Below are positions 30,298 through 38,617 of a stretch of 40,654 nucleotides of DNA, piece by piece. The position numbers and the translations under genes were made by a program. How positions within the stretch are numbered: the first letter of the stretch is position 1; each line of letters begins with the position of its first letter. This DNA is from Patescibacteria group bacterium (GTDB lineage: Bacteria; Patescibacteriota; Minisyncoccia; HO2-45-28), in the NCBI GenBank assembly GCA_022563755.1, contig JADFMT010000003.1:1-40654 (forward strand). The letters run 5' to 3'. The notes beneath the pieces are model-generated. The model made no database searches. It saw only the letters and a list, made by a program, of their open reading frames with translations, and was not told the DNA's origin.

Positions 30298-31287
30298 TCA
30301 CGAGGCAAGTGGAAGAGTGAACCAAAAGGTACTTCCCTCGCCTTCTTTTGAAAGAAAATTGATTTTGCCCTCAGACGCTTCAATAAACGCTCGGGCCAAA
30401 AAAAGCCCGACCCCCAATCCCCCTCCCCGATATCGAAAAACATTGTGTGCCTTATAAAACGTACGGAAAAGTTTTTTTGCGTCTTCCTTGGGAATCCCGG
30501 AACCCTGATCCTTTATGGTCCACAAAAGATGGTTGCCTTTCTTCTGAATCGTAATTACGACCTCTCCTTTGCCAACACTGTACCTGATGGCATTATCCAT
30601 AAGATTTTCAACTACCAAGGTAATTTTTTTGGGGTCGGCAAATCCGTCCGGAAGTCCTTCGGGTGAAACCACGCGAACACCTACCTTCGAGGCCTCGGCC
30701 AGAGAGCGAAATTCCGCAACCACCTTTTCGGTTACGGCTCTTAAAGAAAAACGGCTCGGCTGGAAATCCAATTTTTGATCTTCAATTTTGCGTACTTCAA
30801 GCAGGGTATTAATTAGACGAGTCATTTTTTTGTTTTGCTCCTCAATTGCATCCAGTCCAGAGATCGTGTCTTTTGATAACGGACGCTGACCTTCCATCGC
30901 CTTCAGTAAGCCGAGATTCCACCGGATGGCGGTCAAGGGCGAGCGCAATTCGTGAGAAACAATACTTACAAATTCTGATTTTAGCTGGGATGCCTCTACA
31001 ATATTTTCAAATGAACGCACAATCGTATGGCCCACAATAAAAAGAAAGGCGGTTACCACAAGCACAATGAGTGCCGAAATTTCCGGGTCGGTAAAGCGCT
31101 GCGCAACCACATTAGTTGCAATAATTGCAACAATAATAACGAACCCCATCACCGGAAAAAGAAACTGCGGACATTGCCATAACTCTACACCAGAAGCCGC
31201 ACAGCGTTTTTTAACGTTCAAGGACTCTAAAAATCTGTCTCCTGTCATACCTTTTTTATAGCGTACCATAAATTTATTACTTGACAT
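30298..31287 (-). CDS. Membrane sensor histidine kinase
   Basis: A 329-residue kinase. Two transmembrane helices near residues 43-63 and 72-92 with only a short loop between, so sensing is probably within the membrane or cytoplasm. The HisKA domain has the phosphorylated His in SIVSHELRSPLTAIRWNL; HATPase motifs are N-box NLMDNAIRYS, G1 DQGSGIP, F/G2 GGGLGVGLFLA. Divergent from nusA with about 80 bases between. MSSNKFM is the start used; an internal ATG (MVRYKKGM) is possible. Its place before a receiver and pilB suggests control of pilus function. Confidence 0.92.
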   Translation of the reverse strand: MSSNKFMVRYKKGMTGDRFLESLNVKKRCAASGVELWQCPQFLFPVMGFVIIVAIIATNVVAQRFTDPEISALIVLVVTAFLFIVGHTIVRSFENIVEASQLKSEFVSIVSHELRSPLTAIRWNLGLLKAMEGQRPLSKDTISGLDAIEEQNKKMTRLINTLLEVRKIEDQKLDFQPSRFSLRAVTEKVVAEFRSLAEASKVGVRVVSPEGLPDGFADPKKITLVVENLMDNAIRYSVGKGEVVITIQKKGNHLLWTIKDQGSGIPKEDAKKLFRTFYKAHNVFRYRGGGLGVGLFLARAFIEASEGKINFLSKEGEGSTFWFTLPLAS

Positions 31288-31324
31288 ATAATAGATATGA
31301 AGATAAGCTGTTTATATTCTGATC

Positions 31325-31354
31325 TTGTCCGCCGCGCGCGGGCATTATTTATAA
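31325..31354 (+). promoter_or_regulatory. Possible promoter of nusA
   Basis: TTGTCC (31325-31330), 18-base spacer, TTATAA (31349-31354), with ATG 31368 thirteen bases on: a very short leader without a ribosome site. Confidence 0.4.
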
Positions 31355-31367
31355 AAATAAGTACATT

Positions 31368-32597
31368 ATGCTATCTGACCTCAAAACCGTTCAAGCAGCA
31401 CTCGAGCAGCTCGAAGTTGAGCGCGGAATCTCAAAAGAAAAAATATTAGAGACCATTGAGATGGCACTCGCTGCTGCCTATAAAAAAGATTACGGCAAAC
31501 GCGGACAGATTGTTCGGGCTAAATTTGACTTGTCTTCCGGTAAAACTACCTTTTCTCAGATTAAAATCGTCGTGGATGACAGTATGCTCAAACCAGACGA
31601 GGAGACCCCGGATGAGGCCGAATTAGAACAAGAACAGAAGGAAACCATCCGTGAAACACAAGAAGAAAAAGAAGAAAATGAGGAAGTCCTCCAACACAAA
31701 GTCCGATTTAATTCCGAACGGCACATTATGATCGAGGAGGCTAAGAAAATAAAAAAAGGCGTGAAACCCGGAGAGGAACTTATCTTTCCGCTTGAAGCCA
31801 AGGACGACTACGGCCGCATTGCAGCACAAACGGCAAAACAAGTCATCATCCAGCGCATCCGGGAAGCTGAGCGGGAATCGGTTCATGGCGAGTTTAAAGA
31901 GAAAGAAGGGGAAGTCATATCCGGAATTGTACAGCGAATTGAGAATCGCAATGTGTTTTTAGATCTGGGCCGCACCACAGCCATTCTTCCAACTGAGGAA
32001 CAAATCCGAGGAGAACGCTACCGCATCGGCGAACGTATAAAGGCGCTTCTCTATTTAGTGGAACGCTCACAACGCGGAATCAATCTGTATTTGTCTCGCA
32101 CGCACCCGCAGTTTCTTGCCAAACTCTTTGAGCTCGAGGTTCCGGAAATCGCGGCCGCTACCGTTGAGATTAAACAGATTGCGCGCGAACCCGGAGCGCG
32201 TTCCAAAATTTCGGTTTTCTCAAACACTCCGGGCATTGATCCGGTCGGATCGTGCGTCGGGCAAAAGGGAGTTCGTGTCAGTACAATCATCTCTGAGCTG
32301 GGAAATGAAAAAATTGACATTGTAGAGTGGGATGAAAATCCTGAAGTCTTTATCATCAATGCGCTCTCACCGGCAAAGATTTTAGACGTTGAGATCAATG
32401 AAAAAAATAAAACCGCGCGAGTTATAGCCTCAGAAGACCAACTTTCCCTGGCGATCGGCCGGGGAGGACAGAATGTACGCCTCGCTGCCAAGCTCACCGG
32501 CTGGAAAATCGATATTCAATCGCGCGAAGGCGAATCGGTAGCCCGAGCTACCGAGAAAGGAAAGGTAACCGGAGAAAACATTGAGAGTAAAGAATAA
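31368..32597 (+). CDS. nusA: Transcription factor NusA
   Basis: A 409-residue RNA polymerase-associated elongation and termination factor. The N-terminal domain (LEVERGISKEKILETIEMAL) is split by a highly acidic insertion (about residues 75-110, Glu-rich). The S1 domain (GEVISGIVQRIENRNVFLDL), KH1 (LSRTHPQFLAKLFELEVPEI; PGARSKISV) and KH2 (GSCVGQKGVRVSTIISEL, then AIGRGGQNVRLAAKLTGW) follow in order. The C-terminal acidic repeats of E. coli NusA are absent. Not in the usual nusA-infB operon; infB lies 26 kb away. Confidence 0.97.
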   Translation: MLSDLKTVQAALEQLEVERGISKEKILETIEMALAAAYKKDYGKRGQIVRAKFDLSSGKTTFSQIKIVVDDSMLKPDEETPDEAELEQEQKETIRETQEEKEENEEVLQHKVRFNSERHIMIEEAKKIKKGVKPGEELIFPLEAKDDYGRIAAQTAKQVIIQRIREAERESVHGEFKEKEGEVISGIVQRIENRNVFLDLGRTTAILPTEEQIRGERYRIGERIKALLYLVERSQRGINLYLSRTHPQFLAKLFELEVPEIAAATVEIKQIAREPGARSKISVFSNTPGIDPVGSCVGQKGVRVSTIISELGNEKIDIVEWDENPEVFIINALSPAKILDVEINEKNKTARVIASEDQLSLAIGRGGQNVRLAAKLTGWKIDIQSREGESVARATEKGKVTGENIESKE

Positions 32598-32635
32598 AAT
32601 TTTACTTTTTTCCGGTTGTCCTCTAGAGTAAAATT

Positions 32636-33160
32636 ATGAATCTATGGCATGATATTTCTTCGGGGGACGGGCAATCATTAAATGTGATTATTGAGATTCC
32701 GAAATTATCGCGCGTAAAATACGAACTCGATAAAGAAACCGGACTTATAAAATTTGACCGCGTGCTTTATTCTCCAATGCATTATCCCACCAACTACGGG
32801 TTTGTGCCGCAAACTCTCTGGGAAGACGGGGATCCTTTAGATGTTCTGGTCCTTGGCTATGAACCACTTGTCCCTCAATTGTTAATTACCGTGCGGCCAA
32901 TCGGAATGCTTGAGATGATAGATAGCGGAGAGAATGACGCAAAAATCCTTGCGGTTCCGGTCAAAGATCCGCGGTTTAAAAATACCAAGGACATCAAAGA
33001 TCTTGAGCCGCATTTGTTGGATGAGATCAAACACTTCTTCTCGGTCTATAAGGAACTCGAGGGGAAAAAAGTAGAGGTAGGAGACTGGAAAGGAAAAAAA
33101 GAAGCACTTGAGGCCGTAGACAAAGCAATTAAGCTATATAAAGAAAAATTTGCTCGGTAA
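32636..33160 (+). CDS. ppa: Inorganic pyrophosphatase
   Basis: A 174-residue family I soluble pyrophosphatase, which hydrolyses pyrophosphate and so drives biosynthetic reactions. It contains IIEIPKLSRVKYELDKETG, YPTNYGFVPQTL, the metal-binding DGDPLDVLVLG and AVPVKDPRF, with the catalytic Asp and Tyr residues in place. Length is normal. It lies 38 bases after nusA and is followed by a strong terminator, so the pair may form a unit. Confidence 0.97.
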   Translation: MNLWHDISSGDGQSLNVIIEIPKLSRVKYELDKETGLIKFDRVLYSPMHYPTNYGFVPQTLWEDGDPLDVLVLGYEPLVPQLLITVRPIGMLEMIDSGENDAKILAVPVKDPRFKNTKDIKDLEPHLLDEIKHFFSVYKELEGKKVEVGDWKGKKEALEAVDKAIKLYKEKFAR

Positions 33161-33161
33161 A

Positions 33162-33205
33162 AAAAACGGCGATACCCCAAAGGAATCGCCGTTTTCGGGT
33201 TTTTG
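33162..33205 (+). terminator. Terminator after ppa
   Basis: AACGGCGAT (33165-33173) pairs with ATCGCCGTT (33185-33193), followed by T-rich TTTTCGGGTTTTT. Confidence 0.85.
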
Positions 33206-33210
33206 GCTTT

Positions 33211-33462
33211 TTAAATTTGTTCGCGATCTCCCTCAACCGTGCCCCCGCCAAGAACTGAATTATACCAAGTCAAAAGCTCATCAAATTTCTGCTGAGCTTT
33301 TGGCCCAAGCTCTGTTTCTCTGGAGAAATTATGCATTTCTTTTTTGCCAGGACCCGCTTCTTCTAAAAATGCCTCGGATAGAGCTCGCATTTTCCCTTGA
33401 TACATTGAAATGGCTTCATCGGTTACCCCAAACAATTCAGTTACAGCATTCCATTCCTGCAT
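33211..33462 (-). CDS. Hypothetical small helical protein (start uncertain)
   Basis: An 83-residue ORF (MQEWNAVTELFGVTDEAISM onward) with helical, soluble character and no recognised family. The frame remains open about 90 bases upstream and the extra residues (KLFKGDNISTLADVYKLMQE) look protein-like, but no ATG, GTG or TTG exists there before the in-frame stop. So the annotated Met may be internal and the true 5' end lost, shifted or using a rare start. The overlapping plus-strand ORF 33150-33488 contains the ppa terminator and is judged false. Confidence 0.45.
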   Translation of the reverse strand: MQEWNAVTELFGVTDEAISMYQGKMRALSEAFLEEAGPGKKEMHNFSRETELGPKAQQKFDELLTWYNSVLGGGTVEGDREQI

Positions 33463-33561
33463 TAATTTATATACATCGGCAAGTGTAGATATATTGTCTC
33501 CCTTGAAAAGTTTTGAACATTCTTGATTTCTGTGAAAAATTCTAACATGTGTACCAAAAAC

Positions 33562-33590
33562 TTGTCAATATGCAAAAAATATGGTAGAAT
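33562..33590 (+). promoter_or_regulatory. Promoter of tig
   Basis: TTGTCA (33562-33567), 17-base spacer, TAGAAT (33585-33590). The expected start of transcription falls on the ATGs at 33594/33597: predicted leaderless. Confidence 0.7.
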
Positions 33591-33593
33591 TAA

Positions 33594-34616
33594 ATGATGG
33601 AAATCGTAATAAAAAACCTGCCTAAATCAGAAGTTGAGATTACCGGGGAAATCACAGCTGACGATTTTGAGCGTTCGTTCCAAAAAACGCTCCTAGAATT
33701 AAATGCAAAAGCAAATATTCCGGGCTTTCGGGCTGGCAAGATTCCTGAGAATATCCTGCTGGATAAAATTGGAATGGGTAACGCGCTTGAGCGAGCGGCG
33801 GAAATTTCACTTCAAGAAAATTACCCGAAAATTCTTCAAAAGCATAACATTGATGCCATTGATCAGCCCCGAATTACAATAACAAAATTAGCTAGAAACA
33901 ATCCGCTGGGCTTTAAAGCAATAATCGCAATTCTTCCTTCCATTTCCTTGCCGACTGATTACAAAATGCTGGCCCAAGGCATAATGAAACAAAAAGAAAA
34001 TATTACGATAGAAGAAAAAGAAATCGCAGACGCGCTGGAATACCTTAGAAAATCAAGAACCAAAAACCAAGCACCAGGTACCCAGAACCCGGAACCCGAA
34101 TTAAATGACGAGTTTGCAAAAAAAATAGGGCAACCGGATCTTCAAAGCTTAAAAAATTTACTTCGCACAAATATTCGCGAAGATAAAGAGAGAGAAGCAC
34201 GCGAAAAAAAGAGAATGGAGACCATGGATAAAATTGCAGGATCTACGCCTATCGATATTCCGGACGTTCTTATGCATGCAGAAAAAAGCAAGATGTTGGG
34301 GGAGTTAAAAGCATCCATTGAAAACATGGGGCTTAACTGGAAAAAATATCTGGATCACATAAAAAAAAGCGAGGAAAATCTGCAAAAAGAATGGCAGGAA
34401 GAAGCAGGAAAACGCGTACGGTATGCATTGGTGCTTCGCGAAATCGCGCGTATTGAAAACATTAATCCCTCGGAAGAAGAAATTGAATCCCATATAACGC
34501 GCATGATCTCGGCATATCCAGAATCTGAACGCAAAAAAATTGACAAAGCGCGGCTGAAAGATTATGCTTACGGTGTTATACGTAATGAAAAAGTTTTTCA
34601 ACTCTTAGAAAGTTAA
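33594..34616 (+). CDS. tig: Trigger factor lacking the PPIase domain
   Basis: A 340-residue ribosome-bound chaperone. The N-terminal ribosome-binding domain has [20 protein letters not shown] and the signature [12 protein letters not shown]. After about residue 150 the FKBP-like PPIase domain of normal trigger factor (about 430 residues) is missing; instead a short linker ([15 protein letters not shown]) leads straight into [10 protein letters not shown] and the C-terminal chaperone arms. Two adjacent ATGs (33594, 33597) fit leaderless initiation. It lies two bases before clpP, a conserved tig-clpP pairing, and the clpX partner is not in the window. Confidence 0.94.
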   Translation: MMEIVIKNLPKSEVEITGEITADDFERSFQKTLLELNAKANIPGFRAGKIPENILLDKIGMGNALERAAEISLQENYPKILQKHNIDAIDQPRITITKLARNNPLGFKAIIAILPSISLPTDYKMLAQGIMKQKENITIEEKEIADALEYLRKSRTKNQAPGTQNPEPELNDEFAKKIGQPDLQSLKNLLRTNIREDKEREAREKKRMETMDKIAGSTPIDIPDVLMHAEKSKMLGELKASIENMGLNWKKYLDHIKKSEENLQKEWQEEAGKRVRYALVLREIARIENINPSEEEIESHITRMISAYPESERKKIDKARLKDYAYGVIRNEKVFQLLES

Positions 34617-34617
34617 C

Positions 34618-35235
34618 ATGGGTAACGCACTTTACAATTATCTAATTCCTACAGTTATTGAAAAATCCCAATTTGGAGAACGAGCCTATGATATTTACTC
34701 GCGTCTCTTAAAAGATCGTATCATTTTTGTTACGGGCCCGATCATTGACCCTGTAGCAAACACGGTCATCGCACAGCTGTTGTATCTAGAATCCCAAGAT
34801 CCAAAAAAGGATATTGAACTTTATATCAACTCCCCGGGTGGTTCGGTATCGGCTACCCTTGCCGTCTATGATACGATGCAGCATATAAAACCCGACGTCT
34901 CAACGATTTGCGTCGGCTTTGCAGCCTCTGGGGCTGCCATTTTGCTTGCGGCTGGAACCAAAGGCAAGCGTTTTAGCCTGCCGAATGCTGAGATCATGAT
35001 TCATCAAGTGATTGGATCAGCTGAAGGACAAGCAACCGACATTGAAATCTCAGCTCGGCAAATAATTCGCGTTAAGGATAAATTGAATAAAATCTTAGCT
35101 GCCCATACCGCTCAACCTTTGGAGAAGATTGAAAAAGATACGGATCGCGACTTTTTCATGGATGCGGAAGAAGCCAAAAAATACGGCCTCATCGATAAAA
35201 TCGTAAAATCAAAAGACAATATCCGCACCAAATAA
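34618..35235 (+). CDS. clpP: ATP-dependent Clp protease proteolytic subunit
   Basis: A 205-residue serine protease subunit forming the tetradecameric ClpP barrel. Catalytic Ser in GFAASGAA (about residue 104), His in EIMIHQV (about 129), and Asp in the [10 protein letters not shown] region. [19 protein letters not shown] and [19 protein letters not shown] are typical ClpP blocks. It starts one base after the tig stop, so the two are co-translated, and ends at a bidirectional terminator. An ATPase partner (ClpX/ClpC) is needed but not encoded here. Confidence 0.97.
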   Translation: MGNALYNYLIPTVIEKSQFGERAYDIYSRLLKDRIIFVTGPIIDPVANTVIAQLLYLESQDPKKDIELYINSPGGSVSATLAVYDTMQHIKPDVSTICVGFAASGAAILLAAGTKGKRFSLPNAEIMIHQVIGSAEGQATDIEISARQIIRVKDKLNKILAAHTAQPLEKIEKDTDRDFFMDAEEAKKYGLIDKIVKSKDNIRTK

Positions 35236-35251
35236 ACGATTTTGCAAGAAA

Positions 35252-35275
35252 AATAGTCCGGCATGCCGGACTATT
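35252..35275. terminator. Bidirectional terminator between clpP and a convergent gene
   Basis: Perfect palindrome AATAGTCCGGC/GCCGGACTATT with centre AT, T-rich on one side and A-rich on the other. Confidence 0.85.
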
Positions 35276-35615
35276 TTATTATTTTTATATGCCGCGGCCG
35301 TACAATGTGGCACGCCAACTGCCTTAGCTTGGCGATGTGTTCCATGGTTACCTCTTTCATCGGAATCTCCGAAAGAATATCGATTGTCATTTTCTCATGG
35401 CAATAGCACAATACTACTCCTTTGCTAAAAATCTCAAGCAATCTTGTCTCAAGGACCTTGTTAGAAATATCAGATTTATAGATATGGAGCTTGGTTACGC
35501 AACCCTTCCAGCAGCATTGCCGATTCTTGGGTTGTTCGTCTTTCCGCGGAGGAGATAAATCAACAAGAGAATCAATAATCTGGAAACCATTCGAATCTTC
35601 GTTATAAACACTCAT
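35271..35615 (-). CDS. Hypothetical Cys-rich protein
   Basis: A 114-residue soluble protein; no family recognised. It has several Cys/His residues, in RQCCWKGCVT and VVLCYCHEK, suggesting a possible metal site. A good ribosome site (GAGAGGAGAATGGGAA) precedes ATG 35615, which supports a real gene; the plus-strand ORF 35337-35558 is taken as its shadow. It is convergent with clpP and its stop overlaps the shared terminator. Upstream lies the MFS gene, read in the same direction. Confidence 0.65.
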   Translation of the reverse strand: MSVYNEDSNGFQIIDSLVDLSPPRKDEQPKNRQCCWKGCVTKLHIYKSDISNKVLETRLLEIFSKGVVLCYCHEKMTIDILSEIPMKEVTMEHIAKLRQLACHIVRPRHIKIIK

Positions 35616-35669
35616 TTCCCATTCTCCTCTCTGATTTACGAGTTTAAAGAGCTTTGCAGTATTTTAATA

Positions 35670-36899
35670 CTAAATTTCAGATTCTTCAATCTTCTCCCAC
35701 CACAAAAAACTTACGAGAGTAAAAAACGCCATAATGAAAGCGGAAAACAAAAACGGAACACCGATGCCGAATGCGTCAGCCAAAGGACCCATCCCCAAAA
35801 TACCCAAGCCAGAGCCCAACATAACTAAGGCACGATATACTCCATTCAGCTCGCCAAGGTTGGATTTTGGCATTAACCCCGTTGCCACGCCATCGAGTGT
35901 AGGAATTATAAACGCAAAAGAAAGTCCAACCAAAAAAGAAAGCGCAAAAACCCAGAGAATACTTTCGGTAAAGAAAAGCAATACCAATACCACGGTCGAA
36001 AATAAACCGGATGCCAGTAAAATCTTCCGATTACTCAAGTGGTCCGAAAGTACCGAGAGGGGCGCTTCAAAGAAAAACGGAAGCACCGCCAAGGCAAACA
36101 CAATCCCGATCTGAATCGGGTTGGCGCCCAGAGCCTTAGAAAAAAGCGGCAAAAGGACATCCTGGACCGTAAATAAAGGTAATGCCACGAGCAATGACAA
36201 AAAACCTACTAAACACAATGGGCGATTCTCTAAAAAATCACGCACGGAATCTATAAACAAACGGAGCCGTAATACGGTTAGTCCCGTCCGCAGGTTACGC
36301 GAGCCATGATGATCGGGCAAAAACAATAGAGTCACAATTAATGCGGAGAAGATAAAGAAAGGCATGATATAAAACAAAACCGGTATGTTAAAAAAGTACA
36401 CGATGACCCCGCCTGCAAGCGCGCCCACTACCAGAAAAAGATTATGAACGCCGTCAAAAAGACCGATCGATTCTGCCCGCTGATGTTTAGGTGAGTGCGC
36501 GCGAACATAAACCTCGCTGGTTCCCCAGAGGCCGGTAGCAGTAAACGAATGATAGAGACGAAGAATAGTGAATTGAAAAACGCCCTTAAAAATCGCCAGA
36601 AGCGGACCCAGCGGTAGATACAGAAACAAGAAGATGATAATAAGTTTTTTTTTGGAAAGGACGTCAGCTAAACGCCCCATGAAAACGGACAGGAAGGCTG
36701 AGAACAGGAAAAAAACAGCAATAATAAACGTGGTTTTAGTATAAGTGCCCACAATCTGGTTAAAATAAATCGCCAAAAAAGGACTTACGAGTCCCCAGGC
36801 CAGAGAATAGACTCCAAAGACCACTGAAATCCATTTTATGGAACGGGGTAGCTTTTTAAAATCTCGGGGAATGGTGGCAAGTACTCGACGAAGACGCAT
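35670..36899 (-). CDS. Major facilitator superfamily transporter
   Basis: A 409-residue inner-membrane protein with 12 predicted helices in two six-helix halves. The loop 2-3 motif FMGRLADVLSKKKLIII (G-x-L-x-D type, MFS motif A) and its echo APLSVLSDHLSNRKILLAS in the second half fix the family. It starts after a basic N-terminus (RLRRVLATIPRDFKKLPRS). No signature gives the substrate; MFS drug or sugar exporters in CPR are often of this kind. The gene begins 18 bases after the gpmI stop, probably as an operon. Confidence 0.9.
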   Translation of the reverse strand: MRLRRVLATIPRDFKKLPRSIKWISVVFGVYSLAWGLVSPFLAIYFNQIVGTYTKTTFIIAVFFLFSAFLSVFMGRLADVLSKKKLIIIFLFLYLPLGPLLAIFKGVFQFTILRLYHSFTATGLWGTSEVYVRAHSPKHQRAESIGLFDGVHNLFLVVGALAGGVIVYFFNIPVLFYIMPFFIFSALIVTLLFLPDHHGSRNLRTGLTVLRLRLFIDSVRDFLENRPLCLVGFLSLLVALPLFTVQDVLLPLFSKALGANPIQIGIVFALAVLPFFFEAPLSVLSDHLSNRKILLASGLFSTVVLVLLFFTESILWVFALSFLVGLSFAFIIPTLDGVATGLMPKSNLGELNGVYRALVMLGSGLGILGMGPLADAFGIGVPFLFSAFIMAFFTLVSFLWWEKIEESEI

Positions 36900-36917
36900 G
36901 ATTTAGCTTGTAGTTGA

Positions 36918-38510
36918 TTAGCTTATTAACTTCTTTAATAACGATATCCCTTCCATCTCAGAAGGGAAAGGTAGTCCCAAAAGCTCCAAAATCGTTGGCG
37001 CGACATCGCTAAGCACTCCTTTTGCTTCCTGGTAATTCTTTATAATCTCGCTTTCGGTCTGTTCTTTTCTTAACTTAATATCGGAGGCAATAATAAAAAA
37101 CGGAACCGGGTTCGCGGTATGCTTGGTGCGAATCTCGCCGGTTTGCTTGTAGAGTTTTTCCTCGGCATTACCATGATCAGCCGTGACCACCGCCGCTCCC
37201 CCAACCTCCAGGATTTTGGGAATCATCTTTCCAATTGAGAAATCCAAAACCTCAAGAGCTTTGACCGTAGCTTCAAAATTTCCGGTGTGCCCGACCATAT
37301 CGGCATTGGCAAAATTTACTAAAATAAAATCGTAACTATCCAGCGCTTCAACGACCGCATCCGTAACCTTCTCGGCCGACATCTCCGGCACCTCATCAAA
37401 ATGGGGTGCTGCGGGCGAAGGAATTAAAATCCGCTCCTCGCCCGGAAAGGGTTTTTCTTGCCCCCCATTAAAAAAATACGTGACGTGCGCATATTTTTCG
37501 GTCTCAGCAATATGAACTTGCCTAAGACCGGCCTCGGAGATCACTCGGGCCAAAGGTTGTACAATGCCCGTAAGCGGAAACGCAACCTCCACTTGGGGCA
37601 TTTTTTCATATTCTGTCATGGTAGCAAAAAAGAGATTTTGTACCTTTTTGCGTGGAAATTTATCAAAACTAGGCAGGACAAAGGCGCGAGTCAACTCCCG
37701 TGCGCTATCCTCACGGTAGTTGAAAAAAATCACCGCGTCTCCTTTTTGCATTCGGCCCACGGCCTTATCGTTTTCTTCCCCGCCCGAGACGGATAAAAAT
37801 CCGGGCTCAATAAATTCATCATGCCGATTGTTTTTGTAATTTTCCTCGACGTGAAGAGAAGCTCTCTCGTACGGCTTCCCGCTTCCTTCGGTCAGCAACC
37901 GATAAGTTTTTTCAATAAAATCCCAGTGTTCGTCGCGGTCCATGGCAAAATGCCGACCGATAACCGAGACGATACGAGCAAAAGGATAAAGCTGCTCTAG
38001 ACGCAGCTCTAAATTTGAAAAAAATTTTGCTGCCTCTTGAGGGGACGCGTCACGACCGTCTGTAAACAAATGCAAATAGACCTCTTTCAGTCCTTTTTTC
38101 TTGGCAAAATCCAGAAGCGCGTACAAGTGATCCACATAGGCATGAACCGAACCCGAAGAAAAAAGGCCCATAATATGCAGACGCGACTTTTCTTTTTTCT
38201 TATGGGCGAAAGCGTTTTTAAACGCAGGATTTTCAAAGAACGTGCCGTCCTGAATCGCCATGATAATACGCGGAAGGTGCGAGTAGATCACGCGCCCGGC
38301 CCCCATGGTTAAATGACCCACCTCAGAATTCCCCTCTTCCCCCCACGGAAGACCAACTGCAGTTCCTGAAGCCTGCAGGGTTGTAAAAGGATAGTGTTTT
38401 TCAAGCGCCTCAAAGGTAGGGCGTTTTGCATAGCGCCAGGTTGACTGCGGCGCTTTGGTGTTTACTCCGTATCCGTCAAGCACAATCAACACCACGGGTT
38501 TATAGGGCAT
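36918..38510 (-). CDS. gpmI: 2,3-bisphosphoglycerate-independent phosphoglycerate mutase
   Basis: A 530-residue manganese enzyme interconverting 3- and 2-phosphoglycerate in lower glycolysis. It starts VVLIVLDGYG with the first metal Asp, has the phospho-Ser region GNSEVGHLTMGAGR, FTDGRD, the FFNYREDSARELT, NFANADMVGHTG, VVTADHGNAE and TKHTANPVPF blocks, and ends in the alkaline-phosphatase-like domain (LLGLPFPSEMEG). Length is normal (about 510-550). A TTGTCA-17-TAGAAT promoter lies just upstream, with six bases between -10 and ATG; it shares its -35 with the divergent rny promoter. Confidence 0.97.
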   Translation of the reverse strand: MPYKPVVLIVLDGYGVNTKAPQSTWRYAKRPTFEALEKHYPFTTLQASGTAVGLPWGEEGNSEVGHLTMGAGRVIYSHLPRIIMAIQDGTFFENPAFKNAFAHKKKEKSRLHIMGLFSSGSVHAYVDHLYALLDFAKKKGLKEVYLHLFTDGRDASPQEAAKFFSNLELRLEQLYPFARIVSVIGRHFAMDRDEHWDFIEKTYRLLTEGSGKPYERASLHVEENYKNNRHDEFIEPGFLSVSGGEENDKAVGRMQKGDAVIFFNYREDSARELTRAFVLPSFDKFPRKKVQNLFFATMTEYEKMPQVEVAFPLTGIVQPLARVISEAGLRQVHIAETEKYAHVTYFFNGGQEKPFPGEERILIPSPAAPHFDEVPEMSAEKVTDAVVEALDSYDFILVNFANADMVGHTGNFEATVKALEVLDFSIGKMIPKILEVGGAAVVTADHGNAEEKLYKQTGEIRTKHTANPVPFFIIASDIKLRKEQTESEIIKNYQEAKGVLSDVAPTILELLGLPFPSEMEGISLLKKLIS

Positions 38511-38516
38511 AGCTCC

Positions 38517-38545
38517 ATTCTACTGGCAAGGCCGGATTTTGACAA
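38517..38545 (-). promoter_or_regulatory. gpmI promoter (minus strand)
   Basis: Minus strand TTGTCA (38545-38540), 17-base spacer, TAGAAT (38522-38517). The ATG at 38510 is six bases on: predicted leaderless. Confidence 0.7.
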
Positions 38546-38567
38546 AAAATAAAAGACCCGCTATACT
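38539..38567 (+). promoter_or_regulatory. rny promoter (plus strand), sharing its -35 with gpmI
   Basis: TTGACA (38539-38544), 17-base spacer, TATACT (38562-38567). The -35 overlaps that of gpmI on the other strand by five bases. Leader of about 44 bases. Confidence 0.8.
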
Positions 38568-38617
38568 AAAAAGAGTCTTTTATTTATCCATGTTTAGAAA
38601 CAACGTCTTACAATTCT

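Noticed and set aside
33150-33488. Plus-strand ORF of 112 residues after ppa
   Set aside because: It overlaps the ppa stop and its terminator, and the minus-strand frame is more protein-like.
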